From the NCBI GenBank assembly GCA_052435735.1, contig JBQVNB010000014.1, forward strand, positions 1 through 64,000: a stretch of DNA of 64,000 nucleotides. Direction: 5' to 3'. The stretch is from Aliihoeflea sp052435735 (GTDB lineage: Bacteria > Pseudomonadota > Alphaproteobacteria > Rhizobiales > Rhizobiaceae). A program made the translations under genes and the position numbers. Below, piece by piece: positions 8,462 to 17,594 of the stretch (position 1 is the first letter of the stretch; every line of letters starts with the position of its first letter). The notes beneath the pieces are model-generated. The model was not told the origin of the DNA, made no database searches, and worked only from the letters and a program-made list of their open reading frames with translations.

Positions 8462-9064
8462 ATGACGAAGCTGACCCTTGCGGCGGTGGCTCTTGCCGCC
8501 GGAATGACCTCCTTTGCCAATTATTCGCTTGCCGAAACCGACCTGCACGCCATGAAGGCCCATGCGGGCCTTGCCCAGACCGGCCAGACGCCTGAAAACG
8601 GCCTGCCGGGCGTCGATCCCCAGACCACCGGTTCCATCGCCGCCGATGAGGCGACCGAAGGCGGAAAAGCCAAGGCAGCCGCGATCACCGACGCCAAGTT
8701 CGCTGGCATCGTCGCAAAATACGCGTCCGAGCACGGCGTTCCGCCGGCGCTCGCCCATGCGGTGATCCGCGTCGAGAGCAACTATCGTCCGAATGTCACC
8801 GGCCGTGCGGGCGAGGTCGGGCTGATGCAGATCAAACCGGCGACGGCGCGGATGATGGGCTATTCGGGCAGTGCCAAGGGGCTCTACGATCCGGAGACGA
8901 ACATTCGCTTCGGCATGAAATATCTCGCCAAGGCGCAGTCGGTCGGCGATGGCACGACGTGCGGGACGATCCTCAAATACAATGCCGGCCACGGCGCCAA
9001 GCGCATGAACCCGATCTCGGCGAATTACTGCGCCAAGGTCCAGAAGATCATGGCAGGCGCCTGA
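8462..9064 (+). CDS. Secreted lytic transglycosylase, SLT domain
   Basis: The 200-residue product has an N-terminal signal peptide ending near SLAET and a low-complexity stretch with TTGSIA (about 60-65), then an SLT domain (about 85-195). The catalytic Glu is in RVESNY, followed by GLMQIKPATA and ILKYNAG, the GLMQ and YNAG landmarks of family 1 transglycosylases. It would cut glycan strands to 1,6-anhydromuropeptides in the periplasm, the substrates of the amidase just upstream. The start at 8462 is chosen because a signal peptide follows and CAGGAA lies about 6 bases upstream; the open frame further upstream is not protein-like. Confidence 0.88.
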   Translation: MTKLTLAAVALAAGMTSFANYSLAETDLHAMKAHAGLAQTGQTPENGLPGVDPQTTGSIAADEATEGGKAKAAAITDAKFAGIVAKYASEHGVPPALAHAVIRVESNYRPNVTGRAGEVGLMQIKPATARMMGYSGSAKGLYDPETNIRFGMKYLAKAQSVGDGTTCGTILKYNAGHGAKRMNPISANYCAKVQKIMAGA

Positions 9065-9091
9065 TCACCTAGGGACAGGCGCCGAATTCGG

Positions 9092-9121
9092 TTGAATTTT
9101 CAGCGCCGCCATCCTTTATAC
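9092..9121 (+). promoter_or_regulatory. Probable promoter of the RNase P RNA gene
   Basis: TTGAAT (9092-9097), 18 bases, then TTATAC (9116-9121) lies just before the 5' strand of RNase P helix P1 at 9127. The spacing to the RNA start is close to the expected 6-8 bases. Confidence 0.6.
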
Positions 9122-9123
9122 GC

Positions 9124-9526
9124 CCGGTCAGTCGGCCGGGCGGCCGCTTCGCGAGGCTTGCCTTGCGGGGAGGAAAGTCCGGGCTCCACGGAAGAACGGT
9201 GCCGGCTAACAGCCGGCGGGGGCAACCCCAGGGAAAGTGCAACAGAGAGCAGACCGCCGCGCCCTTCGGGGTTCGGCAAGGGTGAAAGGGTGGGGTAAGA
9301 GCCCACCGCGCTGCCGGCAACGGGAGCGGCATGGCAAACCCCACCGGGAGCAAAACCGAATAGGGACGGCGCGAGGGGCAACCCTCAGGGCATTTCCGGC
9401 CCGGCCGTCCGGGTTGGTTGCTTGAGGCGCGTCGCAAGACGCGTCCCAGAAGAATGGCCGCCACGTTTCGGCGCCCTCGGGTGTCGAGGCCATACAAAAC
9501 CCGGCTTACAGGCCGACTGACACTTT
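9124..9526 (+). ncRNA. rnpB: RNase P RNA, type A
   Basis: This is the catalytic RNA that matures tRNA 5' ends. Helix P1 is formed by GTCAGTCGGCC (9127-9137) and GGCCGACTGAC (9511-9521). Conserved core pieces are visible in order: GAGGAAAGTCCGGGCTCC near 9170, the stretch around GGTGAAAGGGTGGGGTAAGA near 9279 (J11/12 region), AGAAGAATGGCC near 9448 and ACAAAACCCGGCTTACAGGC near 9495 (P4 region). CACTTTTTCT after the last helix is a plausible terminator. The length of about 400 bases is normal for alphaproteobacteria. No protein is encoded despite several open frames across it. Confidence 0.96.
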
Positions 9527-9565
9527 TTCTATCAATGGCTTGCGGGCGTTGCCTGCGAAACCGAA

Positions 9566-10684
9566 TCAGCCTCGCTGCGCGTCGAGCGAGGCCTCGATCG
9601 CGCGCCAGAGTTCGCCCGCCGGCTCGCAGCCGACCGACAGCCGGATGAAGCCCGAATCGACCGCATCTCCCCAGCGCGCGCGCCGCTCGGCCGAGGAATG
9701 GACACCGCCGAACGAGGTCGCGGGCTGGAGCAGCGCGCAGCCGTCGATGAAGCCCTCTGCCTTCGCCTCGCTATCGAGCGTCAGCCCGATCAGGAAGCCG
9801 AAGCGCAGCATCTGCGCGCGGGCGAGGTTGTGCGACGGGTCGCCGGTCAGGCCCGGATAGCGCAGCGCTTTCACGTCATCGCGCCCGTGCAGCTTTTCCG
9901 CCAGGAATTCGGCCGTGTCGCACATGCGCTGGAAGCGGACGTCGAGGGTTTCGAGGCCGCGATGGACCTGCCAGGCCTCGAACGGGCCGGGAATGCCGCC
10001 GGCAAGCTTTCGCCAATCCGAGACGGCCTGCATGATTTCCGGGTTGCGGCTCGCCACATGGCCGAACAGCGCGTCCGAATGCCCGTTCGGCGCTTTGGTG
10101 TCCGAGGCGATGACGATGTCGACGCCGAGGTCGAGTGGGCGCTGGCCGAGCGGGGTCATGGTGGTGTTGTCGGCGACGACGATCGCGCCGGCCTTGTGAG
10201 CCGCGTCCGCCACGGCCTTGATGTCGCAAAGATCGAGGCCCGGATTGGCCGGCGTTTCCAGAAACACCAGCCTGAACCCGTCGAAGCCGCCATCGAGGAA
10301 CGTCGCCGTTGGGCGCGTCTCGTAGGTCACGCCGAGGCGCGCCAGAAAGCGCTCGGTCAAAACGCGCGTCGTGTAGTAGCCGTCGGACGGCAGCAGGATC
10401 TTGTCGCCCGCCTTGAGCGTCGCGAAGAAGGCTGCCGCGATGGCCGCCATGCCGGAGGGAAAGCCCAGCGCAGGCGCGTCCTCCAGATGGCCAAGCAGCT
10501 CCTCGACCGCCTCCCAGGTGTCGTTCGAAAACCGCCCATATTGCGCGAACCCCGCTGGTGCGCCGGGCAGGTGGAACATAGACGCCATCGTCAGCGGCAG
10601 TGCGACCGGATCGCCCTTTTCGAGCTTGCCGCGGCGAAGATGGGAAAGGGCGGCGGCGCGGTGCGAAATGTCGTCGGTCATCAT
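9566..10684 (-). CDS. Cys/Met metabolism PLP enzyme (cystathionine gamma-lyase/synthase family)
   Basis: This 372-residue fold-type I PLP enzyme carries the phosphate-site motif GFPSGMAAI, the YYTTR loop, ETPANPGL, the cofactor Asp in VVADNTTMTP and the Schiff-base Lys in ASDTKAPNGHSD. The variant active-site stretch TKAPNGHSDALFG suggests a gamma- or beta-lyase rather than a classical MetB or MetC. It would act in the cytoplasm on cystathionine, homoserine derivatives or related thiol amino acids. The gene stands alone, convergent with rnpB. Two adjacent ATGs (10684 and 10681) follow AAGGACC; either could start the protein. Confidence 0.85.
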   Translation of the reverse strand: MMTDDISHRAAALSHLRRGKLEKGDPVALPLTMASMFHLPGAPAGFAQYGRFSNDTWEAVEELLGHLEDAPALGFPSGMAAIAAAFFATLKAGDKILLPSDGYYTTRVLTERFLARLGVTYETRPTATFLDGGFDGFRLVFLETPANPGLDLCDIKAVADAAHKAGAIVVADNTTMTPLGQRPLDLGVDIVIASDTKAPNGHSDALFGHVASRNPEIMQAVSDWRKLAGGIPGPFEAWQVHRGLETLDVRFQRMCDTAEFLAEKLHGRDDVKALRYPGLTGDPSHNLARAQMLRFGFLIGLTLDSEAKAEGFIDGCALLQPATSFGGVHSSAERRARWGDAVDSGFIRLSVGCEPAGELWRAIEASLDAQRG

Positions 10685-10861
10685 CGGTCCTTGGCTTCAG
10701 GCAGGGCCGGGACGCTAGAGCCGCTGGCGCGGATTCGCAAGGCTCGCGAAGGGTGCGCGTCATCGCGCGGTAAACGTTTCATTAGGCTTAATGGAGCATA
10801 AACGAGATTGGCCCGAATCCCCTCGAAACAGGCGGCTTCGGGCGCTCGTGAAAGACCTAAT

Positions 10862-10895
10862 CCCGTTGACGCCCATAACAGCCCATGATATCCCT
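10862..10895 (+). promoter_or_regulatory. dcw cluster promoter overlapping a four-box MraZ-type operator
   Basis: CCC triplets begin at exactly 10862, 10872, 10882 and 10892. On the minus strand this reads GGGA, then TGGGC-N5-TGGGC-N5-CGGGA, the TGGGN direct-repeat architecture known for MraZ autoregulation in E. coli. A -35-like TTGACG (10866-10871) is followed after 17 bases by TATCCC (10889-10894), so the boxes overlie the promoter. The leader to mraZ would be about 170 bases. The rest of the 387-base gap 10685-11071 shows nothing I recognise. The operator pattern is seen; its function is inferred. Confidence 0.65.
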
Positions 10896-11071
10896 GAAAG
10901 CCAATCCAGCGGTCGTTTCAGTCCCAGTTCGAGCGTTCTCCAGGTCCGCCGCATTCGCCCGGACCTGCGCTCGTTTCCTGGCATTCGACGCGCGGACGGG
11001 GGCGACAGGGGAGACTGCGAATTGGGCCATCCAGCGCGATATGAGCGCGCCGCTTTTCGGCGAGCCGGCTG

Positions 11072-11533
11072 ATGGACCGATTTCTTTCCAGTGCGATCAA
11101 CCGAATCGATTCGAAGGGCCGGGTGTCGGTCCCGGCGCATTTCCGGGCCGTCGTGCAGAAGCGCGGCTATGGCGATCTCTATGCCCTGCGGGCGCTGGAC
11201 GTGCCGGCGCTGGATGTGGGCGGGCTCGACCTTCTCGACCGCTACGAGGAGCGGATCGCGCTGGAGGACCCGTTTCTCCAGACGGCGGACGACATGTCCT
11301 TCTTCTGCCATGGCGATGGCGCGTTCCTGAAGCTCGACCAGGACGGGCGGATCACGGTCACGGATTTCCTGCGCGAACATACCGGCATCGAGGCGGAAGT
11401 GGCCTTTGTCGGCCGGGGCACATTTTTCCAGATGTGGGAGCCGTCGCGGCTGAAGGCGCATGGCGAGGCCGTGCGGGCGCGTCTGAAGCTCAGGCAGGCC
11501 GCAGCGGCCAATCGGAACGGAGAATCGGAATGA
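11072..11533 (+). CDS. mraZ: Transcriptional regulator MraZ
   Basis: The 153-residue protein has two SpoVT/AbrB-like swapped-hairpin domains, each with the family signature: INRIDSKGRVSVPAHFR near the N-terminus and LKLDQDGRITVTDFLREHTG in the second half. MraZ forms ring-shaped oligomers, binds repeats upstream of its own gene and represses the division cluster; it also lowers RsmH activity effects in E. coli. It is the first gene of the cluster, its stop overlaps the rsmH start by 4 bases, and matching repeats lie at 10862-10895. Length is normal. Confidence 0.96.
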   Translation: MDRFLSSAINRIDSKGRVSVPAHFRAVVQKRGYGDLYALRALDVPALDVGGLDLLDRYEERIALEDPFLQTADDMSFFCHGDGAFLKLDQDGRITVTDFLREHTGIEAEVAFVGRGTFFQMWEPSRLKAHGEAVRARLKLRQAAAANRNGESE

Positions 11534-12549
11534 TGGCGGGCCCCGGCGACGAGGGTGCCGGTGGCGGACCGGCCCGTCACATTCCGGTCCTCCTGGCCGA
11601 GGTGCTGGATGCGCTGTGCATCGAGGCCGGCCAGACGATCATCGACGGCACGTTCGGCGCCGGCGGCTACACCCGCGCCATGCTCGAAGCCGGCGCCAAC
11701 GTCGTCGCCATCGACCGCGACCCGACCGCGATCGCGGCCGGCCGCGCGATGGAGGCGGAATTTTCCGGCCGCCTTCGGCTCGTCGAGGGGCCGTTCTCGC
11801 AACTCGACGAGTATGTCGATGGAAATGTCGACGGCGTCGTGCTCGACATCGGCGTCTCCTCCATGCAGATCGACGAGGCCGAGCGCGGCTTCTCCTTCCG
11901 CCATGACGGCCCGCTCGACATGCGCATGTCGGGCAAGGGCGCGAGCGCGGCGGACATCGTCAACACATACAAGCTCGGCGATCTCGCCCGCGTCTTCGGC
12001 TTCCTCGGCGAGGAACGCCAGGCCGGCCGCATCGCCCGCATGATCGAGGACAAGCGCGCGCGCCGGCCGTTCTCGCGCACCGCCGAACTCGCCGACGCGA
12101 TCCAGACGCTCGTCGGACGCGGGCCGAAGGACAAGATCCATCCTGCCACGCGCGTCTTCCAGGCGCTGCGCATTCACGTCAATGACGAGCTCGGCGAGCT
12201 CGCGCGTGCGCTCTTCGCCGCCGAGCGGGCGCTGAAGCCTGGCGGGCGGCTCGTCGTCGTCACCTTCCATTCGCTGGAAGACCGCATCGTCAAGCGCTTC
12301 ATCGCCGATCGCGCCGGCAAGGCGTCGGGCTCGCGGCACCTGCCGGAAGCGCATTTCATCGCGCCGACCTTCACCGACGCGGCCAAGGCCATCGCCACCG
12401 GCGAGGCGGAGGCTGAGGCCAACCCCCGCGCGCGCTCGGCCAAGCTTCGTGCCGCGACGCGCACGGAGACTGCGCCGCGAACCGCCGATTTCTCGATTTT
12501 CGGATTGCCCAAACTGCCAGCCATCGGCGACGCCGAGGAGACGCACTGA
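11530..12549 (+). CDS. rsmH: 16S rRNA m4C1402 methyltransferase RsmH (MraW)
   Basis: This 339-residue SAM-dependent enzyme methylates N4 of C1402 in 16S rRNA. HIPVLLAEVLDAL opens the domain, the SAM-binding loop is GTFGAGGYTRAM, the second conserved block is VLDIGVSSMQID, and VTFHSLEDRIVKRF lies near the end. Two adjacent ATGs (11530 and 11533) follow CGGAGAATCGGA; the first overlaps the mraZ stop. The frame is open far upstream through mraZ, but that extension is non-homologous and is not part of the protein. Confidence 0.96.
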   Translation: MMAGPGDEGAGGGPARHIPVLLAEVLDALCIEAGQTIIDGTFGAGGYTRAMLEAGANVVAIDRDPTAIAAGRAMEAEFSGRLRLVEGPFSQLDEYVDGNVDGVVLDIGVSSMQIDEAERGFSFRHDGPLDMRMSGKGASAADIVNTYKLGDLARVFGFLGEERQAGRIARMIEDKRARRPFSRTAELADAIQTLVGRGPKDKIHPATRVFQALRIHVNDELGELARALFAAERALKPGGRLVVVTFHSLEDRIVKRFIADRAGKASGSRHLPEAHFIAPTFTDAAKAIATGEAEAEANPRARSAKLRAATRTETAPRTADFSIFGLPKLPAIGDAEETH

Positions 12550-12550
12550 C

Positions 12551-12907
12551 ATGTTCCGCACCACCGACATCGTTCTCATCGTGGTCATGGTTTCGGCAGC
12601 CGCCTTCACCTACAAGACCAAGCACGACGCGGAAAACCAGCTCGCCGAAGTGCGACGGCTGCAAAGCCAGATCGCCTTCGAGAAGGATTCCATCGACGTG
12701 CTCAACGCCGACTGGAGTCTTCTGAATCAGCCCTCGCGGCTGCAGCGGCTGAAGGAAACCTTCTCCGAGGAGCTCCAACTCTATCCGGTCCAGCCCTACC
12801 AGTTCGCCACCATTTCGGACCTGCCCCGCCGTCCGCTCGCGATCGAGGATCTGATCGCCGGCGACGGGCTGATCGACGAAACCGCCACCGGGAGCATCAT
12901 GCAATGA
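12551..12907 (+). CDS. ftsL: Cell division protein FtsL
   Basis: The 118-residue bitopic protein begins MFRTTDIVLIVVMV, a transmembrane helix in residues 6-20, followed by a periplasmic coiled coil (about 25-70, ending KETFSEEL). FtsL, with FtsB and FtsQ, licenses FtsWI at the division site. Primary sequence is poorly conserved; the call rests on size, topology and position between rsmH and ftsI. It starts 1 base after the rsmH stop, preceded by GAGGAG, and overlaps the ftsI start by 4 bases. Confidence 0.88.
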   Translation: MFRTTDIVLIVVMVSAAAFTYKTKHDAENQLAEVRRLQSQIAFEKDSIDVLNADWSLLNQPSRLQRLKETFSEELQLYPVQPYQFATISDLPRRPLAIEDLIAGDGLIDETATGSIMQ

Positions 12908-14628
12908 GGATCGTCAGCCGGCTCGCATCGCTGCTGAAGCGCTCGGCGCACAAATCCGACGAAGCGGCCATCGTCGTCGACGGCGCCCGCAAGCGTTCGG
13001 GCGGCTCCACGCGTTCGCGCATGGCCATCACCTTCGCGCTCTTCATGGGCGTCTATGCAGTCATCGGCGGGCGCATCATCTATCTGGGCATCGAGGATCT
13101 GCCGGCCGGCGGCCCGCCGCCCTCGCGCGTGACGGCCAACCGTCCCGACATCGTCGACCGCAACGGGCTCGTGCTGGCGACCGACATCAAGTCGGCCTCG
13201 CTCTTCGCCGAGCCGCGCCGCATCGTCGATCCGAACGAGGCGATCGAGAAGCTGCGCACGATCCTGCCCGATCTCGACTACAACCAGACCTATCAGCGGC
13301 TTTCGACCGATGCCGGCTTCGTGTGGCTGCGCCGGCAATTGTCGCCGCGCCAGCAGGCAGACATCATGGCGCTCGGCATTCCCGGCGTCGGCTTCCGCAC
13401 CGAGAAGAAACGGTTCTACCCGGGCGGTGCGACGGCCTCGCATATCCTCGGCCTCGTCAATGTCGACAATCGCGGCACGGCGGGGATGGAGAAATATATC
13501 GACGACCAGGGCCTTGCCGACCTTCAGGCGAGCGGACTGGCGATCGCCGGCGATCTTGCGCCGGTCAAGCTTTCGATCGACCTGCGCGTCCAGCACATCG
13601 TCCATGACGAGCTCATGCAGGCGATGGAAAAGTACAAGGCGATCGCGGCCGGCGCCGTGGTACTCAACGCCAAGACCGGCGAAGTCATCGCCATGGCCTC
13701 CGTGCCGGACTATGATCCGAACAACCCGTTCAATGCGCTCGAGAAGGACCGGCTCAACCGGATGTCCGCCGGCCTGTTCGAGATGGGCTCGACCTTCAAG
13801 GGCTTCACGACGGCGATGGCGCTGGATTCGGGCCTCGTGAAGATGTCGGACCGTTTCGATGCGACGGCGCCGATCCGCATCGGCGGCCATACGATCCGCG
13901 ACTTCCACGGCAAAGGCCGTGTGCTGACGGTTCCCGAAGTGTTCATCTACTCGTCCAACATCGGCACGGCGCGCATGGTCGACGTGCTCGGCATCGAGGG
14001 GCACCGCGAATATCTGACCCGGCTCGGCCTGCTCAGCCGCATGACGACGGAACTTCCCGAGGTCGCGCGCCCCACCCAGCCGGCCGTCTGGAAGAAGATC
14101 AACTCGATCACGATCTCCTTCGGGCACGGTGTCGCGACGACGCCGCTGCAGACCGCGGTGGCGACGGCGGCGGTCCTCAATGGCGGGCGTCTCATCAACC
14201 CCACCTTCCTTCCGCGCACGGAAGAGCAGGCGATGGGCTCGGCCCTGCAAGTGCTGAACCCCTCGACCAGCGATGCGATGCGCTATCTGTTCCGCTACAA
14301 CACCGAGAGCGGCTCGGGCCGCCGCGCGGACGTGCCCGGCTACTTCGTCGGCGGCAAGACGGGAACGGCCGAAAAGGTCGTCAACGGGCGCTATGTAAGC
14401 GGCATCCGCTTCAACGCCTTCCTCGCGGGTTTCCCGCTCAACGACCCCGAATACATCGTCCTGACTATCCTCGACGAACCCAAGCCGGAAAAGCAGGGCG
14501 TCGGCGCGACGGCCGGCCTCAACACGGCCCCGATGGCCGGCAACATTGTGCGCCGCTCGGCCTCGCTTCTTGGCGTCAAGCCAGATTTCAGCCATGAAAG
14601 TGAGGCTCTGCTCGCCGCCTATCAGTGA
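12904..14628 (+). CDS. ftsI: Septal peptidoglycan transpeptidase FtsI (PBP3)
   Basis: The 574-residue class B penicillin-binding protein has a short cytoplasmic tail, one transmembrane segment (about 40-58), a pedestal domain starting at NRPDIVDRNG and a transpeptidase domain from about 230. The catalytic motifs are STFK (Ser nucleophile), SSN in YSSNIG and KTGT in GGKTGTAEK. It crosslinks septal peptidoglycan together with FtsW, encoded downstream in the same operon. Its start overlaps the ftsL stop (ATGA). Confidence 0.96.
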   Translation: MRIVSRLASLLKRSAHKSDEAAIVVDGARKRSGGSTRSRMAITFALFMGVYAVIGGRIIYLGIEDLPAGGPPPSRVTANRPDIVDRNGLVLATDIKSASLFAEPRRIVDPNEAIEKLRTILPDLDYNQTYQRLSTDAGFVWLRRQLSPRQQADIMALGIPGVGFRTEKKRFYPGGATASHILGLVNVDNRGTAGMEKYIDDQGLADLQASGLAIAGDLAPVKLSIDLRVQHIVHDELMQAMEKYKAIAAGAVVLNAKTGEVIAMASVPDYDPNNPFNALEKDRLNRMSAGLFEMGSTFKGFTTAMALDSGLVKMSDRFDATAPIRIGGHTIRDFHGKGRVLTVPEVFIYSSNIGTARMVDVLGIEGHREYLTRLGLLSRMTTELPEVARPTQPAVWKKINSITISFGHGVATTPLQTAVATAAVLNGGRLINPTFLPRTEEQAMGSALQVLNPSTSDAMRYLFRYNTESGSGRRADVPGYFVGGKTGTAEKVVNGRYVSGIRFNAFLAGFPLNDPEYIVLTILDEPKPEKQGVGATAGLNTAPMAGNIVRRSASLLGVKPDFSHESEALLAAYQ

Positions 14629-14676
14629 TTCCCGCCCGCGGCGCACGGCCGCCGGCACCCATCCGACTGGAAACGA

Positions 14677-16128
14677 ATGAAACTCGCCGACCTCGCACCC
14701 GCCCAATCCATCGTTCCGCCGGAAGCCGGCGCGATCGAGGTGAAGGGCTTCGCGCTCGATTCGCGCAAGGTCGAGCCGGGCTATGTATTCGCCGCTTTCG
14801 ACGGTGCGAAGATGAGCGGGGCGAAGTTCGTCTCCGACGCGGTCGCGCGCGGGGCGACGGCGATCCTCGCCGCGCGGGGCACCGAGGTGCCGGTCGGCGT
14901 GCCGCTGATTGAGACCACCGATCCGCGCCGCAGCCTGTCGCTCGCGCTCGCCGCCTTCTATGGCGCGCAGCCGCAAACCATGGTCGCCGTCACCGGCACG
15001 GCCGGCAAGACGTCGGTCGCCAGCTTCGCGCGCCAGATCTGGGCGCATGAGGGCCATGGCGCCGCCAGCATCGGCACGACGGGCGTCATCTCGCCGGGCT
15101 TCACCGAATACGGTTCGCTGACGACGCCCGATCCCGTCGCGCTGCACCAGCTTTTGAAGAAGCTCGCCGGCGAGGGCGTCACCCACGCGGCGATGGAGGC
15201 ATCCAGCCACGGCCTCGACCAGCGCCGCCTCGACGGCGTGAAACTTTCTGCCGCCGGCTTCACCAATCTCGGCCGCGACCACATGGACTACCATGCGACG
15301 CTGAACGAATATTTCGACGCCAAGATGCGGCTTTTCGATACGCTGATGCCGAAATCCGCGCCGGCGGTGATCTTCGCCGACGATCCATGGTCGGCGCGGG
15401 CGATCGATGACTGCAAGGCCGCCGGGCTCGACGTGCTGACCGTCGGTCGCGCCGGCAATTTCCTCGAACTGAAGCGCGTCGAGCACGGCCGTCACCGCCA
15501 GCGCACCGAAATCTGCCATGACGGCACGATCTACGAGGTCGACCTTCCTCTCGCCGGCGAATTCCAGGTGTCGAACGCGCTCGTCGCGGCCGGGCTCTGC
15601 ATCGCGACCGGCACACCGGTTGCGACCGCCATGGCCGCGCTGCGCAAGCTCGAAGGCGCCTCCGGCAGGCTCGAACTCGTCGGCACCACCAAGGCCGGCG
15701 CGCCGGTCTATGTCGATTACGCGCACAAGCCCGAGGCGCTCGAAAACGTGCTTTCCGCGGTCCGCCCGTTCACGACAGGCAAGGTCGTCGTGGTGTTCGG
15801 TTGCGGTGGTGACCGCGACAAGGGCAAGCGGCCGATCATGGGCGAGATCGCCTCGCGCCTCGCCGACCGGGTGATCGTCACCGACGACAATCCGCGCTCG
15901 GAGGTGCCCGCCACGATCCGCGCCGCAATCATGGAAGCTGTGCCGGGTGCCTTGGAAATCGGCGATCGGCGCACGGCGATCCGCGAGGCGGTCGCTTCGC
16001 TCGGGCAGGGCGACACGCTGATCGTCGCAGGCAAGGGACACGAGGAAGGGCAGACGGTCGGCGACGTCACACTGCCCTTTTCCGATCATGAAGAGGTGCG
16101 GGCGGCGTTGAGGGAGAGCGCAGCATGA
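14677..16128 (+). CDS. murE: UDP-MurNAc-tripeptide synthetase MurE (meso-DAP adding)
   Basis: The 483-residue Mur ligase adds meso-diaminopimelate to UDP-MurNAc-L-Ala-D-Glu in the cytoplasm with ATP. The P-loop is TGTAGKTS, the central block is MEASSHGLDQ and the substrate-choosing motif is DNPR in VTDDNPRSE, which marks meso-DAP rather than lysine. FGCGGDRDKGKRP is the usual C-terminal domain landmark. A 48-base gap follows ftsI; the murE stop overlaps the murF start by 4 bases. Confidence 0.97.
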   Translation: MKLADLAPAQSIVPPEAGAIEVKGFALDSRKVEPGYVFAAFDGAKMSGAKFVSDAVARGATAILAARGTEVPVGVPLIETTDPRRSLSLALAAFYGAQPQTMVAVTGTAGKTSVASFARQIWAHEGHGAASIGTTGVISPGFTEYGSLTTPDPVALHQLLKKLAGEGVTHAAMEASSHGLDQRRLDGVKLSAAGFTNLGRDHMDYHATLNEYFDAKMRLFDTLMPKSAPAVIFADDPWSARAIDDCKAAGLDVLTVGRAGNFLELKRVEHGRHRQRTEICHDGTIYEVDLPLAGEFQVSNALVAAGLCIATGTPVATAMAALRKLEGASGRLELVGTTKAGAPVYVDYAHKPEALENVLSAVRPFTTGKVVVVFGCGGDRDKGKRPIMGEIASRLADRVIVTDDNPRSEVPATIRAAIMEAVPGALEIGDRRTAIREAVASLGQGDTLIVAGKGHEEGQTVGDVTLPFSDHEEVRAALRESAA

Positions 16129-17570
16129 GCCTGCTTTGGACGACACCCGATCTCGTTGCCGCGATGGCGGGACGGCCCGTCGGTACGATGCCGGACGGGA
16201 TCACCGGGATTGCTATCGACAGCCGGACGCTCCAGCCCGGCGACGCCTTCTTCGCCATCAAGGGCGACCAGTTCGATGGCCATGATTTTGCGACGGCGGC
16301 GATCAAGGCCGGCGCATCCCTGCTGGTGGTTTCGGAGAGCAAGCTGGCCGCGCTCGGCCGCCTGCACGGGCCGATGATCGTCGTGCCGGACGTGCTCGAA
16401 GCCCTGTCGAAGACAGGCATCGCGGCGCGGGCGCGTTCCAAGGCGAAGATCATCGCCGTCACCGGTTCGGCCGGCAAGACAAGCACCAAGGAAGCGCTGC
16501 GCAAGGCGCTCTCGGCGGTCGGCAACGTCCATGCCTCCGACAAGTCGTTCAACAATCACTGGGGCGTGCCGCTGACGCTGGCGCGCATGCCGGCCGAGAC
16601 CGACTACGCCGTGTTCGAGATCGGCATGAACCATCCGGATGAAATTCGTCCGCTGGTCAAGCTCGTGCGCCCGCACATCGCCATCGTCACCATGATCGCC
16701 GCCGCACATCTCGGCTTCTTCCGCGATCTGGAAGAGATCGCGACGGCGAAGGCCGAGATATTCGAGGGCGTCGAGCCGGGCGGCCACGCCCTCATCAACC
16801 GCGACGACGCCCGTTTCAAGCAGCTCGAGAAGGCTGCGCGCGAGGCCGGCGTGGAGAATGTCTGGGGGTTTGGCGAGCATTCGCGCGCGACCTTCAAGCT
16901 GGTCAAGACCAAGCTTCTGCCCGAAGGCTCGACCTTCACCGCCAAGATGGCCGGCGAGGAACTCGTCGCCAAGATCGGTGCGCCCGGCCGGCACATGGTG
17001 CAGAACGCCATCGCCGTTCTCGCCGCCTCCTACCTCGCCGGCGCGGACATGGCGAAGGTGTCTCATGCGCTCGCCGACCTTGCGCCGGAGGAGGGGCGCG
17101 GTGCGCGTCATCGCTTGAGCCACGGCCGGGGCGAGTTTCTTCTGATCGACGAGAGCTACAACGCCAACCCGGCCTCCGTGCGCGCGGCGATGGACGTGCT
17201 GCAGGCCGCGCCGGTCAACGGCCACGGCCGCCGCATTGCGGTCCTCGGCGACATGCTGGAACTCGGCGATCATTCGCGCGACCTGCATGCCGGCCTTGCC
17301 GAAGCCATCGATGCGCAGGCGACCAGCGTCGTGCTCCTGGCCGGGCCCGAGATGAAGGCGCTCGCCGAAGCGCTGCCGGACAGTTTGCGCGTCGAACATC
17401 GCGACAGCGTCGCCGATCTGCAGCCGGTGCTCATGGGCATGGTGCGCGCGGGCGATGTCGTCATGATCAAGTCGTCGAAGAGCATAGGCTCCTCAAGGCT
17501 CGTTACAGCCTTGCGCGATACGTTTCCCGCTGCCGACATCGTTGCTGCGGATGAAGTTCACACGGCCTGA
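16125..17570 (+). CDS. murF: UDP-MurNAc-pentapeptide synthetase MurF
   Basis: The 481-residue Mur ligase joins D-Ala-D-Ala (made by Ddl, encoded downstream) to the UDP-MurNAc-tripeptide. The P-loop is TGSAGKTSTKE; FNNHWGVPLTL and EIGMNHPDEI follow, and DESYNANPASVRAA and LGDMLELG lie in the C-terminal domain, all typical MurF blocks. It is coupled to murE by an ATGA overlap and is followed by a 24-base gap to mraY. Confidence 0.97.
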   Translation: MSLLWTTPDLVAAMAGRPVGTMPDGITGIAIDSRTLQPGDAFFAIKGDQFDGHDFATAAIKAGASLLVVSESKLAALGRLHGPMIVVPDVLEALSKTGIAARARSKAKIIAVTGSAGKTSTKEALRKALSAVGNVHASDKSFNNHWGVPLTLARMPAETDYAVFEIGMNHPDEIRPLVKLVRPHIAIVTMIAAAHLGFFRDLEEIATAKAEIFEGVEPGGHALINRDDARFKQLEKAAREAGVENVWGFGEHSRATFKLVKTKLLPEGSTFTAKMAGEELVAKIGAPGRHMVQNAIAVLAASYLAGADMAKVSHALADLAPEEGRGARHRLSHGRGEFLLIDESYNANPASVRAAMDVLQAAPVNGHGRRIAVLGDMLELGDHSRDLHAGLAEAIDAQATSVVLLAGPEMKALAEALPDSLRVEHRDSVADLQPVLMGMVRAGDVVMIKSSKSIGSSRLVTALRDTFPAADIVAADEVHTA

Positions 17571-17594
17571 GGCCACGCGGAGACAAGAACAACA

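Noticed and set aside
9206..9497. Several small open frames across the RNase P RNA gene
   Set aside because: They coincide with the conserved folded RNA and have no protein support.
10885..11529. A possible N-terminal extension of RsmH reaching through mraZ
   Set aside because: The extension overlaps the whole of mraZ in another frame and lacks similarity; the ATG at 11530 has a ribosome site and the usual overlap.
12796..16146. A 1116-codon minus-strand frame across ftsI and murE
   Set aside because: It lies opposite well-supported cluster genes and shows no recognisable motif.
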